A DNA stretch of 20,384 nucleotides from a virus: the IMG/VR virus record IMGVR_UViG_3300009159_000418, positions 1 through 20,384 of that record. One strand, written 5' to 3'. A program made the translations under genes and the position numbers. Under the pieces are notes generated by a model, which was given only the letters and a program-made list of their open reading frames with translations, searched no databases and was not told where the DNA came from. How positions within the stretch are numbered: position 1 is the stretch's first letter; every line of letters starts with the position of its first letter. This document shows positions 5,477 to 13,333 of the stretch, one piece after another.

Positions 5477-5791
5477 TTATTTTTTTTTGTTTTTGTTGGC
5501 GGGTCTGCCCCTGCCAGTGAAACTCATGGGACGACCACCACGCTGTCTTATTTTTTCACCATCCACTTCTATGACCTTGTAGTAATAGGCCACCCAGATC
5601 TTTGGTTCTGTTTTCAATTCAAACTCACAACTGTGATATACGCCATCCTTGCAACGTCCAAAATAATTGAGATACAGGCCAGCGTCCAACTTGGGATTTT
5701 TTTTAGCTTTGTTTTTAAACTTGCGAAGATCGTGCTCACAACGAAACTTACCCAAATCTTTTAAAATATTATAAAAATTTTTAGGATTCAT
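5477..5791 (-). CDS. basic protein with AT-hook-like C-terminus, 104 aa, last late gene
   Basis: The start overlaps the stop of the J-like gene (TAATG at 5791). The protein is very basic, with Lys-rich segments near residues 24-33 and a C-terminus reading GRGRPANKNKKK. The R-G-R-P core flanked by basic residues matches the AT-hook minor-groove motif. Three cysteines (C18, C47, C55) and aromatic residues in the middle (YLNYFGRC, WVAYYYKV) suggest a small folded core. It could bind the A+T-rich phage genome, or be a basic virion protein. No family was recognised. As the final gene of the operon it may be translated at the lowest level. Confidence 0.7.
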   Translation of the reverse strand: MNPKNFYNILKDLGKFRCEHDLRKFKNKAKKNPKLDAGLYLNYFGRCKDGVYHSCEFELKTEPKIWVAYYYKVIEVDGEKIRQRGGRPMSFTGRGRPANKNKKK

Positions 5792-7653
5792 TATGTAATT
5801 ACAGTGTGTGGTGATGCACTGGCAAAGGCACTTCTGTTGTTCAATTCATTACGAGCGGCCACTCGCACGTTGTAGATCAATCCCAGTGTGACTGGTGTGA
5901 TGTAAAATTGTGTTCTTGTGGTAAACCCAGCAACAGTGTAGGTGGCATCTGTGCTTAACTTGTATTCAATCACGTAATCTCTCACAAAAGGATCTGTGGT
6001 AGCAGTCCAATTTACATTTAATCTTTTGATTGTGGCATCTGAAGCCACATATGCCACCCCATAAACTATATCTTGTGCCGCACCCGAAGCCACTGTGACA
6101 GCGGTGGGAGCCACTACCAATTCTGGATTGGGCAGGCTCAACGTGGGACGCACAATATCTGCACCCTTGGCATTGACACTATAGGCCGACGGTTGATGTT
6201 CAAAACCACCCACTAAAATATCACTCTCTTCATTGATACGAATATCTGTGATACGAAATATACCATCCAATCCCAGTCTGGTATTGATCACTCTAAATAG
6301 ATCACCCACTGTCATGTTAGATCCTGCCATGTTGGTAGCAATGGAAATCTGCTTGGCATTACGACTTCTTTTTACGAACACCTGAGCATACTGCAGAGCC
6401 TGTTCGCGACTGGCAGTCATGGTCAATGTTATGCTTTTTTCTAATCTCACACCATCTGCGGCAAGATAAGCGATGTCATCTGCAGATCCTTCATCGGGAT
6501 ATATCACCTCATTGGGTTGATAGTCACTGAATGGATCCACGTAGGTTATGCGAGCTCGATTACAACGAGTCTGTTTGGAATCTCCAGTGATAGAAATACC
6601 TCCCACCATGGTATCATCAGTGGCAGTGAATACCACAGCCGGATCCGAAGGTGTGGCAGTGATATCTGTGTCATCACCACCATGTTCAATTTTCAATACA
6701 TATTTGCCCTGTTGATAAGGCATGATACCTCGGAAAGAAGTCAATATCAATTTTACGTTGTCCATCAAACTTTGTCCTGTATCAATCACGGCATCTGCTG
6801 TGAATGCCTTGCCTGTGGTGCTGTCTGTATAACTGATCACTTGGTCACAAAGAGTGGCTGCTGTTTTAAAACTATCCCAATCAAAATAATCATTTTCTAA
6901 TCCTTTACCATAACGACTGTTCCTCATATAATCTAATAATACATTCACAGGATTGTTGCTGAATGCAACAGTTTCTGAGGCATAAAGAGTATCGTGTGGA
7001 GATCCCGTAGATCCCAGTGTGGTAGCATTGAATATCTTTTTACCCTGCACAGTGACCACAATTCGTGGCACACCACCACCATAGGGATTGTTGTTGGCAT
7101 CATCATTGCTTTCAATCTTCTTCCAACGAAATTTACAAGCGATGTAGGCCAATCCACTTAATTTGTGATCTGTGGTCCAACCCGGTGCTTCTTGCAACAG
7201 AGTAGAAGAGATCTGATCATCTCTGCCATCAAAGAATTGCACCTCTAATCTTGATTCTGTAGCATAAGTGCCCGATGTGGCAAATGATCTCACACCATGT
7301 GAATAATTTCCCACAGTAACTTCGTTATCATCTAATAATAATTTTGTGTAACCATTTACTTGTCCTTCGGATAAAACATAGGCCACATACAGATATTCAT
7401 TACTGCCCGATCCTGTGCTGACAAATGCTCTAATACCTCCCACCGGTCTTGTGCCATATACCACAGGTATATCTGCAATGGCAGAATCTTTATTGACCAA
7501 CACACCTTGAATACTCTCAGCTGAATTGGCACTGTAATCTGGAGCGTCAAAGTCTAAACCAAAACTACCCGTGAATACACTGGTTATACCTTTGATAATA
7601 CCAGTTACAAAGTTTGTTATTGGCTTTACTATATGTTTCTTAACCCAACCCAT
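5791..7653 (-). CDS. central tail hub / J-like tip attachment protein, 620 aa
   Basis: Position (last large gene after the tape measure and two tail-tip proteins) and length identify a J/gp13-like host-specificity hub. Residues 1-32 are amphipathic and hydrophobic (KHIVKPITNFVTGIIKGITSVFTG), seen in related hubs. Central regions contain the VLLDYMRNSRYGKGL segment typical of phage tail-tip proteins (about residues 235-250) and a beta-rich domain (LTMTASREQALQYAQVFVKRSRNA). Residues about 516-620 form a fibronectin type III-like domain (PTAVTVASG ... LNVNWTATTDPFVRDYVIEYK ... YNVRVAARNELN), probably the surface-exposed end. The start overlaps the previous stop (TAATG). It is shorter than lambda J (1132 aa), lacking long C-terminal receptor-binding repeats, so a separate receptor-binding protein may be encoded elsewhere. 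Confidence 0.85.
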   Translation of the reverse strand: MGWVKKHIVKPITNFVTGIIKGITSVFTGSFGLDFDAPDYSANSAESIQGVLVNKDSAIADIPVVYGTRPVGGIRAFVSTGSGSNEYLYVAYVLSEGQVNGYTKLLLDDNEVTVGNYSHGVRSFATSGTYATESRLEVQFFDGRDDQISSTLLQEAPGWTTDHKLSGLAYIACKFRWKKIESNDDANNNPYGGGVPRIVVTVQGKKIFNATTLGSTGSPHDTLYASETVAFSNNPVNVLLDYMRNSRYGKGLENDYFDWDSFKTAATLCDQVISYTDSTTGKAFTADAVIDTGQSLMDNVKLILTSFRGIMPYQQGKYVLKIEHGGDDTDITATPSDPAVVFTATDDTMVGGISITGDSKQTRCNRARITYVDPFSDYQPNEVIYPDEGSADDIAYLAADGVRLEKSITLTMTASREQALQYAQVFVKRSRNAKQISIATNMAGSNMTVGDLFRVINTRLGLDGIFRITDIRINEESDILVGGFEHQPSAYSVNAKGADIVRPTLSLPNPELVVAPTAVTVASGAAQDIVYGVAYVASDATIKRLNVNWTATTDPFVRDYVIEYKLSTDATYTVAGFTTRTQFYITPVTLGLIYNVRVAARNELNNRSAFASASPHTVIT

Positions 7654-8108
7654 TATATCACCTCCCTAAGATAGTGCTCACCTATTTTTTCATATCCCAT
7701 AAAACTATAAAAACGATTCAATCGTTCTGGATTATCCCCGTAAGCATAACTTAATTGTATTTCAATAGCTTTGATTTCCACAGCCCAACGATAGATTGCA
7801 TCATATAATAATTTTGCATTTAATCCTTGTCTATGTTCTGGATAAACGTAAAAAAAATAATCCATCACGTAGGTATGATAATTCCAAAAGAATTGATCTG
7901 AACCCACAGCAGCCGCACCTACCAAATGATTGTCATCATCAGTCAAAACAAATACTGCACTGCGAGGATTGTTGATAAAATTAAGATACCAATTACGCAT
8001 TTTGGTCACATTGACTTTTAAATGTGGAAATCGACTCTCTTTTATTTGTTTTTGATTCATCTCCAGTAGTGCTGGTAGATCTTCTCGAATCAATCGTCTA
8101 ACCTGCAT
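7653..8108 (-). CDS. GNAT-like N-acetyltransferase, 151 aa (second of a pair)
   Basis: The start at ATG 8108 overlaps the first GNAT gene by 11 nt and follows GGGAGAG. An in-frame ATG 36 nt upstream would sit deeper in the neighbour. The GNAT core is visible: N-terminal MQVRRLIREDLPALLEM, strand pair FVLTDDDNHLVGAAAVG, motif A (MDYFFYVYPEHRQGLNAKLLYDA) and motif B (ERLNRFYSFMGYEKIGEHY). Motif A normally carries R/QxxGxG/A for the acyl-CoA pyrophosphate, and here it reads RQGLNA, so the second glycine is missing. The enzyme may bind acyl-CoA weakly, use another acyl donor, or be non-catalytic. The substrate is unknown, but the location among tail-tip genes suggests virion or cell-envelope related modification. 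It is coupled to the J-like gene by TAATG. Confidence 0.75.
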   Translation of the reverse strand: MQVRRLIREDLPALLEMNQKQIKESRFPHLKVNVTKMRNWYLNFINNPRSAVFVLTDDDNHLVGAAAVGSDQFFWNYHTYVMDYFFYVYPEHRQGLNAKLLYDAIYRWAVEIKAIEIQLSYAYGDNPERLNRFYSFMGYEKIGEHYLREVI

Positions 8109-8556
8109 CTCTCTCCCAAATTGCATCTGTTTGTTTAAAACCATTTCTATACATTATGCCCTGCTGTTCATCATGATCCAACACATAATTGATAGCAGAA
8201 GTTCTCACAACCTCAACTCCCATTTGTGAACACATGGTAAACACACAATCCAATAACTCTTGATAGTATTGTGCCGATCTATATTCAGGCAAAACATAAA
8301 CAAGATCCACAGATACTCTGTGTCGATTATTATAGAACACTCGATCATTCACCAACATGGCAAAGCCAATCAATTCACCATTGATAAAAGTGCCCAGTGG
8401 ATGTATGGCCGCATCTACGAACCAATTCTTTACTGTAAAATTATATGTGGTTTTATCAAAATCAGTGCCTGCCAATCCTCTTTCATAGACAAATTTATAA
8501 GCAAGATCCAACATGGGTTGTATGTCATTTTTATCTAAAAATCTAAATGTTTTCAT
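8098..8556 (-). CDS. GNAT-like N-acetyltransferase, 152 aa (first of a pair)
   Basis: The start at ATG 8556 overlaps the upstream tail gene stop (TAATG). An upstream in-frame ATG at 8571 would break this pattern. It has the GNAT layout: an N-terminal FRFLDKNDIQPMLDLAYKFV helix, a strand pair (LGTFINGELIGFAMLV), motif A region (VDLVYVLPEYRSAQYYQELLDCVF) and a C-terminal MYRNGFKQTDAIWER strand. The expected R/QxxGxG/A is degenerate (RSAQYY), more so than in the second copy. It probably arose with its neighbour by tandem duplication followed by strong divergence, or by two captures. Between this type of tail-tip gene and the hub, gene transfer agents and many siphophages carry an NlpC/P60 peptidase. 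None is seen here. Confidence 0.7.
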   Translation of the reverse strand: MKTFRFLDKNDIQPMLDLAYKFVYERGLAGTDFDKTTYNFTVKNWFVDAAIHPLGTFINGELIGFAMLVNDRVFYNNRHRVSVDLVYVLPEYRSAQYYQELLDCVFTMCSQMGVEVVRTSAINYVLDHDEQQGIMYRNGFKQTDAIWERDAG

Positions 8557-9137
8557 TAGTTCCTGCCCCACTTGATATCCTTAACAATCTGTGGAGAGAA
8601 ATCCATGCCACGATCATTGGGAAAATAAAGATTTTGTGAAGAAGGATTACTTCTTCTACCATTGGTTCTTTCAAAGTCTGCAAATTGGCTAGAACAAGTT
8701 AAAACAAGAGTGGCTGAATTCTGTTCTTCTGTGATATTGTATCCTGTAACAAAACCATCAAATACCATGAACACATCATTGCTGGTGAAAGAATAATCTG
8801 ATCCCAACACAGCACGATATATCACAACTCTTTTATCAATGTAATCATTGTTGAGAACTACTGCTACCATGGTGCTGTCCACTGCTGTAAAAGTTAATTC
8901 TAAAGTGCCCACTCGTAAATCTGCACTTTCTACCACTTCTCCATACTGAAGGAATTGTCCCTGTGCTAAAAATACAGTGGCACTGGAATCCACAGATGTG
9001 GGACTGTTGTAAGTCAAATTAATATTTGTTGTGGTAAAATACAGAGGAGTGTTTAAATGTAATTCAATCAGATCCGCAAGAAATACTGTGCGAGCCTCTA
9101 ACTTGGTTTGAAGACCTGCTCCTATATTTCTTGACAT
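8556..9137 (-). CDS. tail-tip protein, DUF2163-like, 193 aa
   Basis: The protein begins MSRNIGAGLQTKLEARTVFLADLIELHL, resembling the start of DUF2163/gp13-type baseplate proteins of gene transfer agents and marine siphophages, in which a first domain is built around the L-x-L-x-x-x-x-x-x-Y/F-T (here NTPLYFTTTN) strand. It is beta-rich throughout, has no transmembrane segment, and contains SADLRVGTLELTF and DVFMVFDGFVTGYN, also typical of the family. The C-terminus ends FPNDRGMDFSPQIVKDIKWG, matching the region thought to contact the hub. Position before the hub and after another tail-tip gene agrees. The start overlaps the previous stop (TAATG). The family assignment is from motif memory. Confidence 0.75.
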   Translation of the reverse strand: MSRNIGAGLQTKLEARTVFLADLIELHLNTPLYFTTTNINLTYNSPTSVDSSATVFLAQGQFLQYGEVVESADLRVGTLELTFTAVDSTMVAVVLNNDYIDKRVVIYRAVLGSDYSFTSNDVFMVFDGFVTGYNITEEQNSATLVLTCSSQFADFERTNGRRSNPSSQNLYFPNDRGMDFSPQIVKDIKWGRN

Positions 9138-9724
9138 TAGATTTCCTCATTACAATTGATCTGATATCGATACTTGCCATCAGCACCAGTAGTATAACTT
9201 AAATTATCAGAATCAAGATAAACTGTAAAAGGCACATCATTATAAGTCACTGTGGTTGCGGCAGTGATACCTGTGGTCAATGCTGGATAAAAATTTAAAG
9301 TATCCACGGTGGAACTGTCTAGATTTACATCTGCGGTCAACATATAAACTTTGTCATGATTGGAAAATTTAATTAGATCTCCTTTTTTAAGAGTGCCTGT
9401 GCCTCCTGCAGAATTACAAGTCAATTGTCCTGCGGCCACTGTGGCATTCACAGTCACAGTGCCTGTGGCAGTGCCTCGAGTAGAACTTACTACTGGAGGA
9501 ACGATTGTGAAAGATTCTATTTGACCATCCTGTTGAACTACAAAACTGTATTGAGCAAAAAAGTCTGCTCGAGATAGAGGAGGACTTTGCAATTTAAAAC
9601 TCCAATATTGAGCACCTGTTTTAATTCTTTGAGTTCTACCACTCATGCTGGTGGTAATTTTACTATTATTATTGCTTTGAAAATCTAATGTGGTAAAACC
9701 TGCTGTGGGAAATGTTCCGCTCAT
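9137..9724 (-). CDS. minor tail / distal tail-like protein, 195 aa
   Basis: This is the first gene after the tape measure, the usual place of the distal tail protein. The N-terminus (GFTTLDFQSNNNSKITTSMSGRTQRIKTG) and the YWSFKLQSPPLSRADFFAQYSFVVQQDGQIESFTIVPP region resemble minor tail proteins of marine siphophages. The rest is beta-rich with many Thr/Gly/Val, and an inserted repeat-like segment (TATGTVTVNATVAAG) looks like a beta-sandwich insertion that could face outward. It starts one base after the tape-measure stop. It probably forms the ring between tube and tip. No enzymatic motif is present. Confidence 0.7.
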   Translation of the reverse strand: MSGTFPTAGFTTLDFQSNNNSKITTSMSGRTQRIKTGAQYWSFKLQSPPLSRADFFAQYSFVVQQDGQIESFTIVPPVVSSTRGTATGTVTVNATVAAGQLTCNSAGGTGTLKKGDLIKFSNHDKVYMLTADVNLDSSTVDTLNFYPALTTGITAATTVTYNDVPFTVYLDSDNLSYTTGADGKYRYQINCNEEI

Positions 9725-9725
9725 A

Positions 9726-11471
9726 TTATACTAAACTCCTTTTGCCTCTTTCGGTCAATGCTCTATTGATCATGCCCACAATTAAATCCTGTCTTGTGGT
9801 TAATAATTGATCAAAACCTCTAGCATCCACTGTGTTGATGTTAAAAGTAACATTCATATTACCAGGCGAAGACGATGAATAATCACTGCCTCCTCCCATG
9901 TTTAATTTATCGTTTGGTATAATCATTCCATTAGAACTTGGAACGAACATCTCTGGCCCTCGTTCACCCACAAGATATGGCATATTACCAGCAGTTGGTC
10001 CACCTATTGCTCGAGTTTGCATGGGTTGTCCACCTGCCTGAACCGCACCACCACCTGCAAATCCCAATGCCATTAATGCTAATCTTAAACCAATCTGTTT
10101 GGTTAAAGATCTATTAGTGTCATCTATTAATTGTTTTTCTACTTTTAAAGATGGAAACATTTCTTCTAACCACATTTTTATTCTTGGAAATATCCATGCG
10201 GCAAATGCTAGATCAATCAATCCTTTTAATATGCTGTCTACAATGGCCTTGCCTAACTGACGACCAGCTTCTGCGGCCGATTTAGATCCATTAATAATAC
10301 TGATCAATGCATCTGATGCGGCAGAATGCAATGAATTATAAGCCTCCATGATACTGTTTGTGGTAACAGTGGTAACATTATTTGCTTCATTGATTTTTTT
10401 CCAAGCATCTTGAATTCCAAATAATATTTCATTTTTCTTAATGTCATCTTCTATAGATGTTTTTGTAGCATCATTAGATTGTTTTTGTAATTCTATGTAG
10501 GCACTTAATCCAGCATTGAGTTCTTGTTGTGTTCTGTTAAGCACACCCAATGCATCTGCAGTGGTTTTAGTATCTGCCTCTGTAGAACCAAACGATTCTT
10601 TCCATGTTCGTCTAAAACCATCTATTAACCCAATGGCTGATGCAACACCTGTTAAAAATTTAATCCATCCTGCTCCAGGTATAAAATATGTTATTAGACC
10701 CAATGCCGCACCAATGGCTAATTCTAATTCTTTAAAATTATTTTTAAGAAAATTTACAGCAGTAGAAATGGCATTAATGTTACCAGCATAATCTGTGCCT
10801 GTAATTTCTAATCCTAAATCTCTCCAAGAATCTTGTAATCTTGCAAATGCCGCTTGTAATCCATCTGCTCCTTCTGTAACTGAAGAAAAAGCTTCACTGT
10901 CTTTGCCTAAATATTTGTTAATTAGATATGCTGAACCGGATGCTGAATTTTTAACAGTTTCAACAATAGCTCCATATCTTGTTCTTAATCCTTCATAGAG
11001 ATCTTTTGTAGAACCCAATCCATTTTCTTTTGCAAGAACTATCTGTGATGCCGCAGTTTTAAAATCTATACCAAATGCTCGACTGGCAGCGGCTGCCTGT
11101 TGTAAATTTGGAACCAATTGTTCAACACCACCAGCTCTTAATAAATCTTGAGTGGCAGTAAGAACATCTTGTTGAGCAAAACCATATTGTTTGGCAAATG
11201 CTGTGGCAGTGTCAAATGCTTTGCCTCCAGCAATAGTAGAACCAGCAAGACCATTTAAAGCATATCTTGCTTTTTCAGCCGCAACAGAAATATTAACTAA
11301 TGAACCAATAACAACTCCTCCACCCAATGCTAAAAAGAGACCCCGAACAAGTCTAAAGGTAGAAGCAAGTGATGCTCCTTGTTTTTCTATTCTGTTTAAA
11401 GAAGTATTAACTTGATTTAAACCACTTAAACCTTTTATTACTACATCAATACCCAGTGGATAATTGGCCAT
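9726..11471 (-). CDS. tail tape measure protein, 581 aa
   Basis: It sets tail length and is injected with the DNA. Evidence is the long Ala/Gly-rich helical N-terminal half, two hydrophobic stretches (about residues 45-66 and 255-283), and a glycine-rich C-terminal region with the GGPTAGNMPYLVGERGPEMFVPSSNGMIIP signature common to tape measures. At roughly 1.5 angstroms per residue the protein predicts a tail of about 85-90 nm, on the short side for a siphovirus. It is preceded by the frameshifted chaperone and overlaps its stop (TAATG). No lysozyme or peptidase domain is visible in it. Confidence 0.92.
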   Translation of the reverse strand: MANYPLGIDVVIKGLSGLNQVNTSLNRIEKQGASLASTFRLVRGLFLALGGGVVIGSLVNISVAAEKARYALNGLAGSTIAGGKAFDTATAFAKQYGFAQQDVLTATQDLLRAGGVEQLVPNLQQAAAASRAFGIDFKTAASQIVLAKENGLGSTKDLYEGLRTRYGAIVETVKNSASGSAYLINKYLGKDSEAFSSVTEGADGLQAAFARLQDSWRDLGLEITGTDYAGNINAISTAVNFLKNNFKELELAIGAALGLITYFIPGAGWIKFLTGVASAIGLIDGFRRTWKESFGSTEADTKTTADALGVLNRTQQELNAGLSAYIELQKQSNDATKTSIEDDIKKNEILFGIQDAWKKINEANNVTTVTTNSIMEAYNSLHSAASDALISIINGSKSAAEAGRQLGKAIVDSILKGLIDLAFAAWIFPRIKMWLEEMFPSLKVEKQLIDDTNRSLTKQIGLRLALMALGFAGGGAVQAGGQPMQTRAIGGPTAGNMPYLVGERGPEMFVPSSNGMIIPNDKLNMGGGSDYSSSSPGNMNVTFNINTVDARGFDQLLTTRQDLIVGMINRALTERGKRSLV

Positions 11472-11668
11472 TATCTTCCCCTTGGTTGGTTAGTCTTATT
11501 TCTTGAAGCGTTCATAGTCTTCTGCTTCTCCTGGTTTTCGTATGTGATGTATCCGGCCCACATCTGTATTTCCAACATTGACATCTCCATGACTTCTTTG
11601 ATAGACTTATGCAGTCTATCAGCCAGCATCATGAGGAATCTCAACTCAACGTCGGCTGCTATTCCTTT
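11471..11668 (-). CDS. gpT-like extension reached by -1 frameshift (C-terminal part of chaperone fusion)
   Basis: The -1 frame relative to the upstream chaperone is open across its stop (TAG, 11661-11659) and continues to TAA at 11473-11471. If ribosomes slip on AAAG (11668-11665), 64 residues starting GIAADVELRFLMMLADRL and ending NQPRGR are added after K113, giving a 177-aa fusion. It is helical and charged, with an EIQMWAGYITYE segment like the T domains that recruit the tape measure. No good ribosome site precedes the internal ATGs, which favours frameshifting over independent initiation. It ends in the usual TAATG with the tape-measure start. Confidence 0.7.
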   Translation of the reverse strand, partial: KGIAADVELRFLMMLADRLHKSIKEVMEMSMLEIQMWAGYITYENQEKQKTMNASRNKTNQPRGR

Positions 11669-12003
11669 GCGACTAGATCCGGTGTTGATTGAATTTTAGC
11701 ATCATTGATCGCAGTGGATATTTTAATAATAACTGCTGGATCTGCTTCATTCATCAACTTAAATCTGTCCGCTTCGGTGAACAGTCTTTTACCATTGACA
11801 TCTCTGCTTTTTATTAAAACAGTTTCAACCAATGCTTCAACAACTTGTCCCTTGGCAGCCAACTCTACAATTTTTGCTTCGTCTTTGAAAGAATGAGTGG
11901 TTCTGAAATAGATGTCAGTGCCCCATTCTTCACAGTGATATTTTTTCAATTCACCAGAGATGCTCTGTTGATAGTGTTGGCTTATCTTGTCTTGTATTGT
12001 CAT
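11659..12003 (-). CDS. tail assembly chaperone (gpG-like), 114 aa
   Basis: This small acidic/helical protein between the tail genes and the tape measure occupies the lambda gpG position. It begins with a structural segment (YHCEEWGTDIYFRTTHSFKDEAKIVELA), like other G proteins, and continues with helices (GQVVEALVETVLIKSRD, LFTEADRFKLMNEADPAVIIKISTAI). It coats the tape measure before tube assembly and is absent from the mature virion in characterised phages. It starts 2 nt after the gp10-like stop. The stop codon is bypassed by a probable -1 shift (see the next entry). Confidence 0.8.
   Translation of the reverse strand: MTIQDKISQHYQQSISGELKKYHCEEWGTDIYFRTTHSFKDEAKIVELAAKGQVVEALVETVLIKSRDVNGKRLFTEADRFKLMNEADPAVIIKISTAINDAKIQSTPDLVAKE
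11665..11668 (-). promoter_or_regulatory. probable -1 ribosomal frameshift site (A-AAG)
   Basis: The chaperone frame reads GTC GCA AAG GAA TAG. A tRNA-Lys on AAG can slip back one base onto AAA, a tetramer used for -1 shifting in some bacterial insertion sequences. The shifted frame then reads GGA ATA GCA and stays open for 64 codons. It is not a canonical X-XXY-YYZ heptamer, and no downstream stimulatory structure was established by eye. The usable overlap runs back about 35 nt from here to an upstream TAA in the -1 frame, so a nearby alternative site remains possible. Confidence 0.5.
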
Positions 12004-12005
12004 TT

Positions 12006-12314
12006 TTATTTTCTCCTAATTGCTTGTCTTCGTTTGATTACCTCTTCAATTGCAGGTTTTACAACTCCAAGCGGTGCTTGACGGCTGTGTCCATCCTCCA
12101 ATCGCTGAGAATACGGTTGTGGGTTGTTAATTTTTGCTCCTTGTGCAGAAACAGTCCGAGTCCAAGAACGTTTAAACTTGCCGCTCCTAACAGGACTTCT
12201 TCTTTTTATTGTTTGATATAAATCCTGAGTCACATCAATTTTTTCTTGATTGACCACATTTTTTACATCAGCAATAACTTTTTTAGAATTAAAAGTTACA
12301 ACCACTTCAACCAT
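12006..12314 (-). CDS. HK97 gp10-like head-tail/tail completion protein, 102 aa
   Basis: The sequence follows the gp10 pattern: an N-terminal strand (VEVVVTFNSKKVIADVKNVV), a helix, then the TIKRRSPVRSGKFKRSW block and INNPQPYSQRLEDGHSRQAPLGVVKPAIEEV, where the N-P-x-x-Y-x-x-x-x-E-x-G-x-x-x-x-A-P-x-G-x-V-x-P-A pattern is characteristic. These proteins join head and tail or finish the tail. It lies after the tube gene rather than before it, which differs from the HK97 order. It begins one base after the tube stop and ends 2 nt before the chaperone. It is strongly basic at its C-terminus. Confidence 0.75.
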   Translation of the reverse strand: MVEVVVTFNSKKVIADVKNVVNQEKIDVTQDLYQTIKRRSPVRSGKFKRSWTRTVSAQGAKINNPQPYSQRLEDGHSRQAPLGVVKPAIEEVIKRRQAIRRK

Positions 12315-12315
12315 A

Positions 12316-12741
12316 TTATAGACTTGTTCTTGTTAATGCACCAGAACCTTGGAAAGTTACTGAACATTCCACCATACCATCAAAATTTGATGTAATAGAG
12401 TGTCCTGTTATGATAACTGAACCAGATAATTTGATTCCAGTAGTTTCACCAGATGGATATAGTTCGATTGTAGTCGCACCATTGTCGCCACCGATTGCAT
12501 TGAACAAATTTACTTGTCCTTGGTTGTCATCTCTGAAATAAAGATCTGCAGATCCTGAGAACTGTTTAAGTCCCGGAATGTATGCTCTTGATCCTGATCC
12601 CATTACAGATGTTTCTACTGCCTGTGTTTCTTGATCTAAAGTGAAAGTTCTAACACTGGCTACTGACACAGCAGAAGAAGCAGTATCAGAAAATTTGAAT
12701 ACTCCAGACTCTCCTGTGTATGTTGTTGTATTTGTTGCCAT
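12316..12741 (-). CDS. major tail tube protein, 141 aa
   Basis: This small beta-rich protein (MATNTTTYTGESGVFKF, then TFTLDQETQAVETSVMGSGSRAYIPGLKQFSGSADLYFRDD) fits the short major tail proteins of siphoviruses. Its tube-fold pattern is SVMGSGSRAYIPGLKQFSGSADLYF, where the target-specific loop is followed by alternating strands. It is preceded by a strong AGGAGG ribosome site located in the end of the upstream 51-aa ORF, with a one-base stop/start overlap. This is consistent with high expression. The C-terminus has no immunoglobulin-like extension. Confidence 0.85.
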   Translation of the reverse strand: MATNTTTYTGESGVFKFSDTASSAVSVASVRTFTLDQETQAVETSVMGSGSRAYIPGLKQFSGSADLYFRDDNQGQVNLFNAIGGDNGATTIELYPSGETTGIKLSGSVIITGHSITSNFDGMVECSVTFQGSGALTRTSL

Positions 12742-12896
12742 TATTTGGCCTCCTTGTTATTCACAGGCACCTGTGAAGATTTTATTACTTCAGCACGAGC
12801 AGTCATGTGATAATACAACTTTGCAATACCACTGTGTCTTTTCGGCCTAGCTTCAAATGATGTGTGCCCATCATTATTCTTTTTTACAGAATTCAT
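12741..12896 (-). CDS. small hypothetical protein, 51 aa, between tail terminator and tube genes
   Basis: The ORF runs from ATG 12896 to TAA 12741, joined by TAATG to both the upstream and downstream genes. That arrangement strongly supports a real gene despite its size. The product is basic and polar (MNSVKKNNDGHTSFEARPKRHSG at the start, then IAKLYYHMTARAEVIKS), with no cysteines or membrane segment. Its final codons encode the AGGAGG site for the tube gene. I do not recognise it. It could be a small tail accessory protein, or serve chiefly to set translation of the tube gene. Confidence 0.65.
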   Translation of the reverse strand: MNSVKKNNDGHTSFEARPKRHSGIAKLYYHMTARAEVIKSSQVPVNNKEAK

Positions 12897-13333
12897 TATA
12901 ATACTCCTTTTTTATAAGTGTATGTGATTTCCACAGTCACTACCACTTCCGCTAAAGGCAATTCTCTAGTGACCAACTCCACGTTGGCTACTCGAGTGGT
13001 CACATTGTGGATGTTGCCTGAAGTCAAGCTCACGTTTCTGCCTCGCTGAGTTTCTAAAGTTTCTTCCACTCTTTCAATTAATTCATTACGAAGAGTATCT
13101 AATTCTGTGCCTCTGAGATAGCATCTCAATTGGTATTGTATCACACCCTGTCTTAGATCCATGGAAACATCTTCTCTGGATTCATTGGCAGTGATCAATA
13201 GTATGGCTGGAAATTGTGTAATGGCTAATTTGGTAACATCAAAATACTTGCGACTAACCAAGCCTGGTGCTGGATCGGTCATGTTGGTCAACTGTTCAAC
13301 CATGTTGATGGCAATGTTTTCTCTTGCAGACAT
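12896..13333 (-). CDS. tail terminator / tail completion protein, 145 aa
   Basis: Position between the connector and tube genes, length, and fold pattern fit the gpU/Tail terminator family. There is an N-terminal helix (NIAINMVEQLTNM), a strand with a FPAILLITANE core, a helix (DTLRNELIERVEETLETQRGRN) and paired C-terminal strands (VATRVANVELVTRELPLAEVVVTVEITYTYKKG-like region, residues about 107-145). Such proteins cap the tail tube and bind the head connector. It is joined by TAATG to its neighbours. Confidence is in the position and pattern rather than a specific motif. Confidence 0.7.
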   Translation of the reverse strand: MSARENIAINMVEQLTNMTDPAPGLVSRKYFDVTKLAITQFPAILLITANESREDVSMDLRQGVIQYQLRCYLRGTELDTLRNELIERVEETLETQRGRNVSLTSGNIHNVTTRVANVELVTRELPLAEVVVTVEITYTYKKGVL

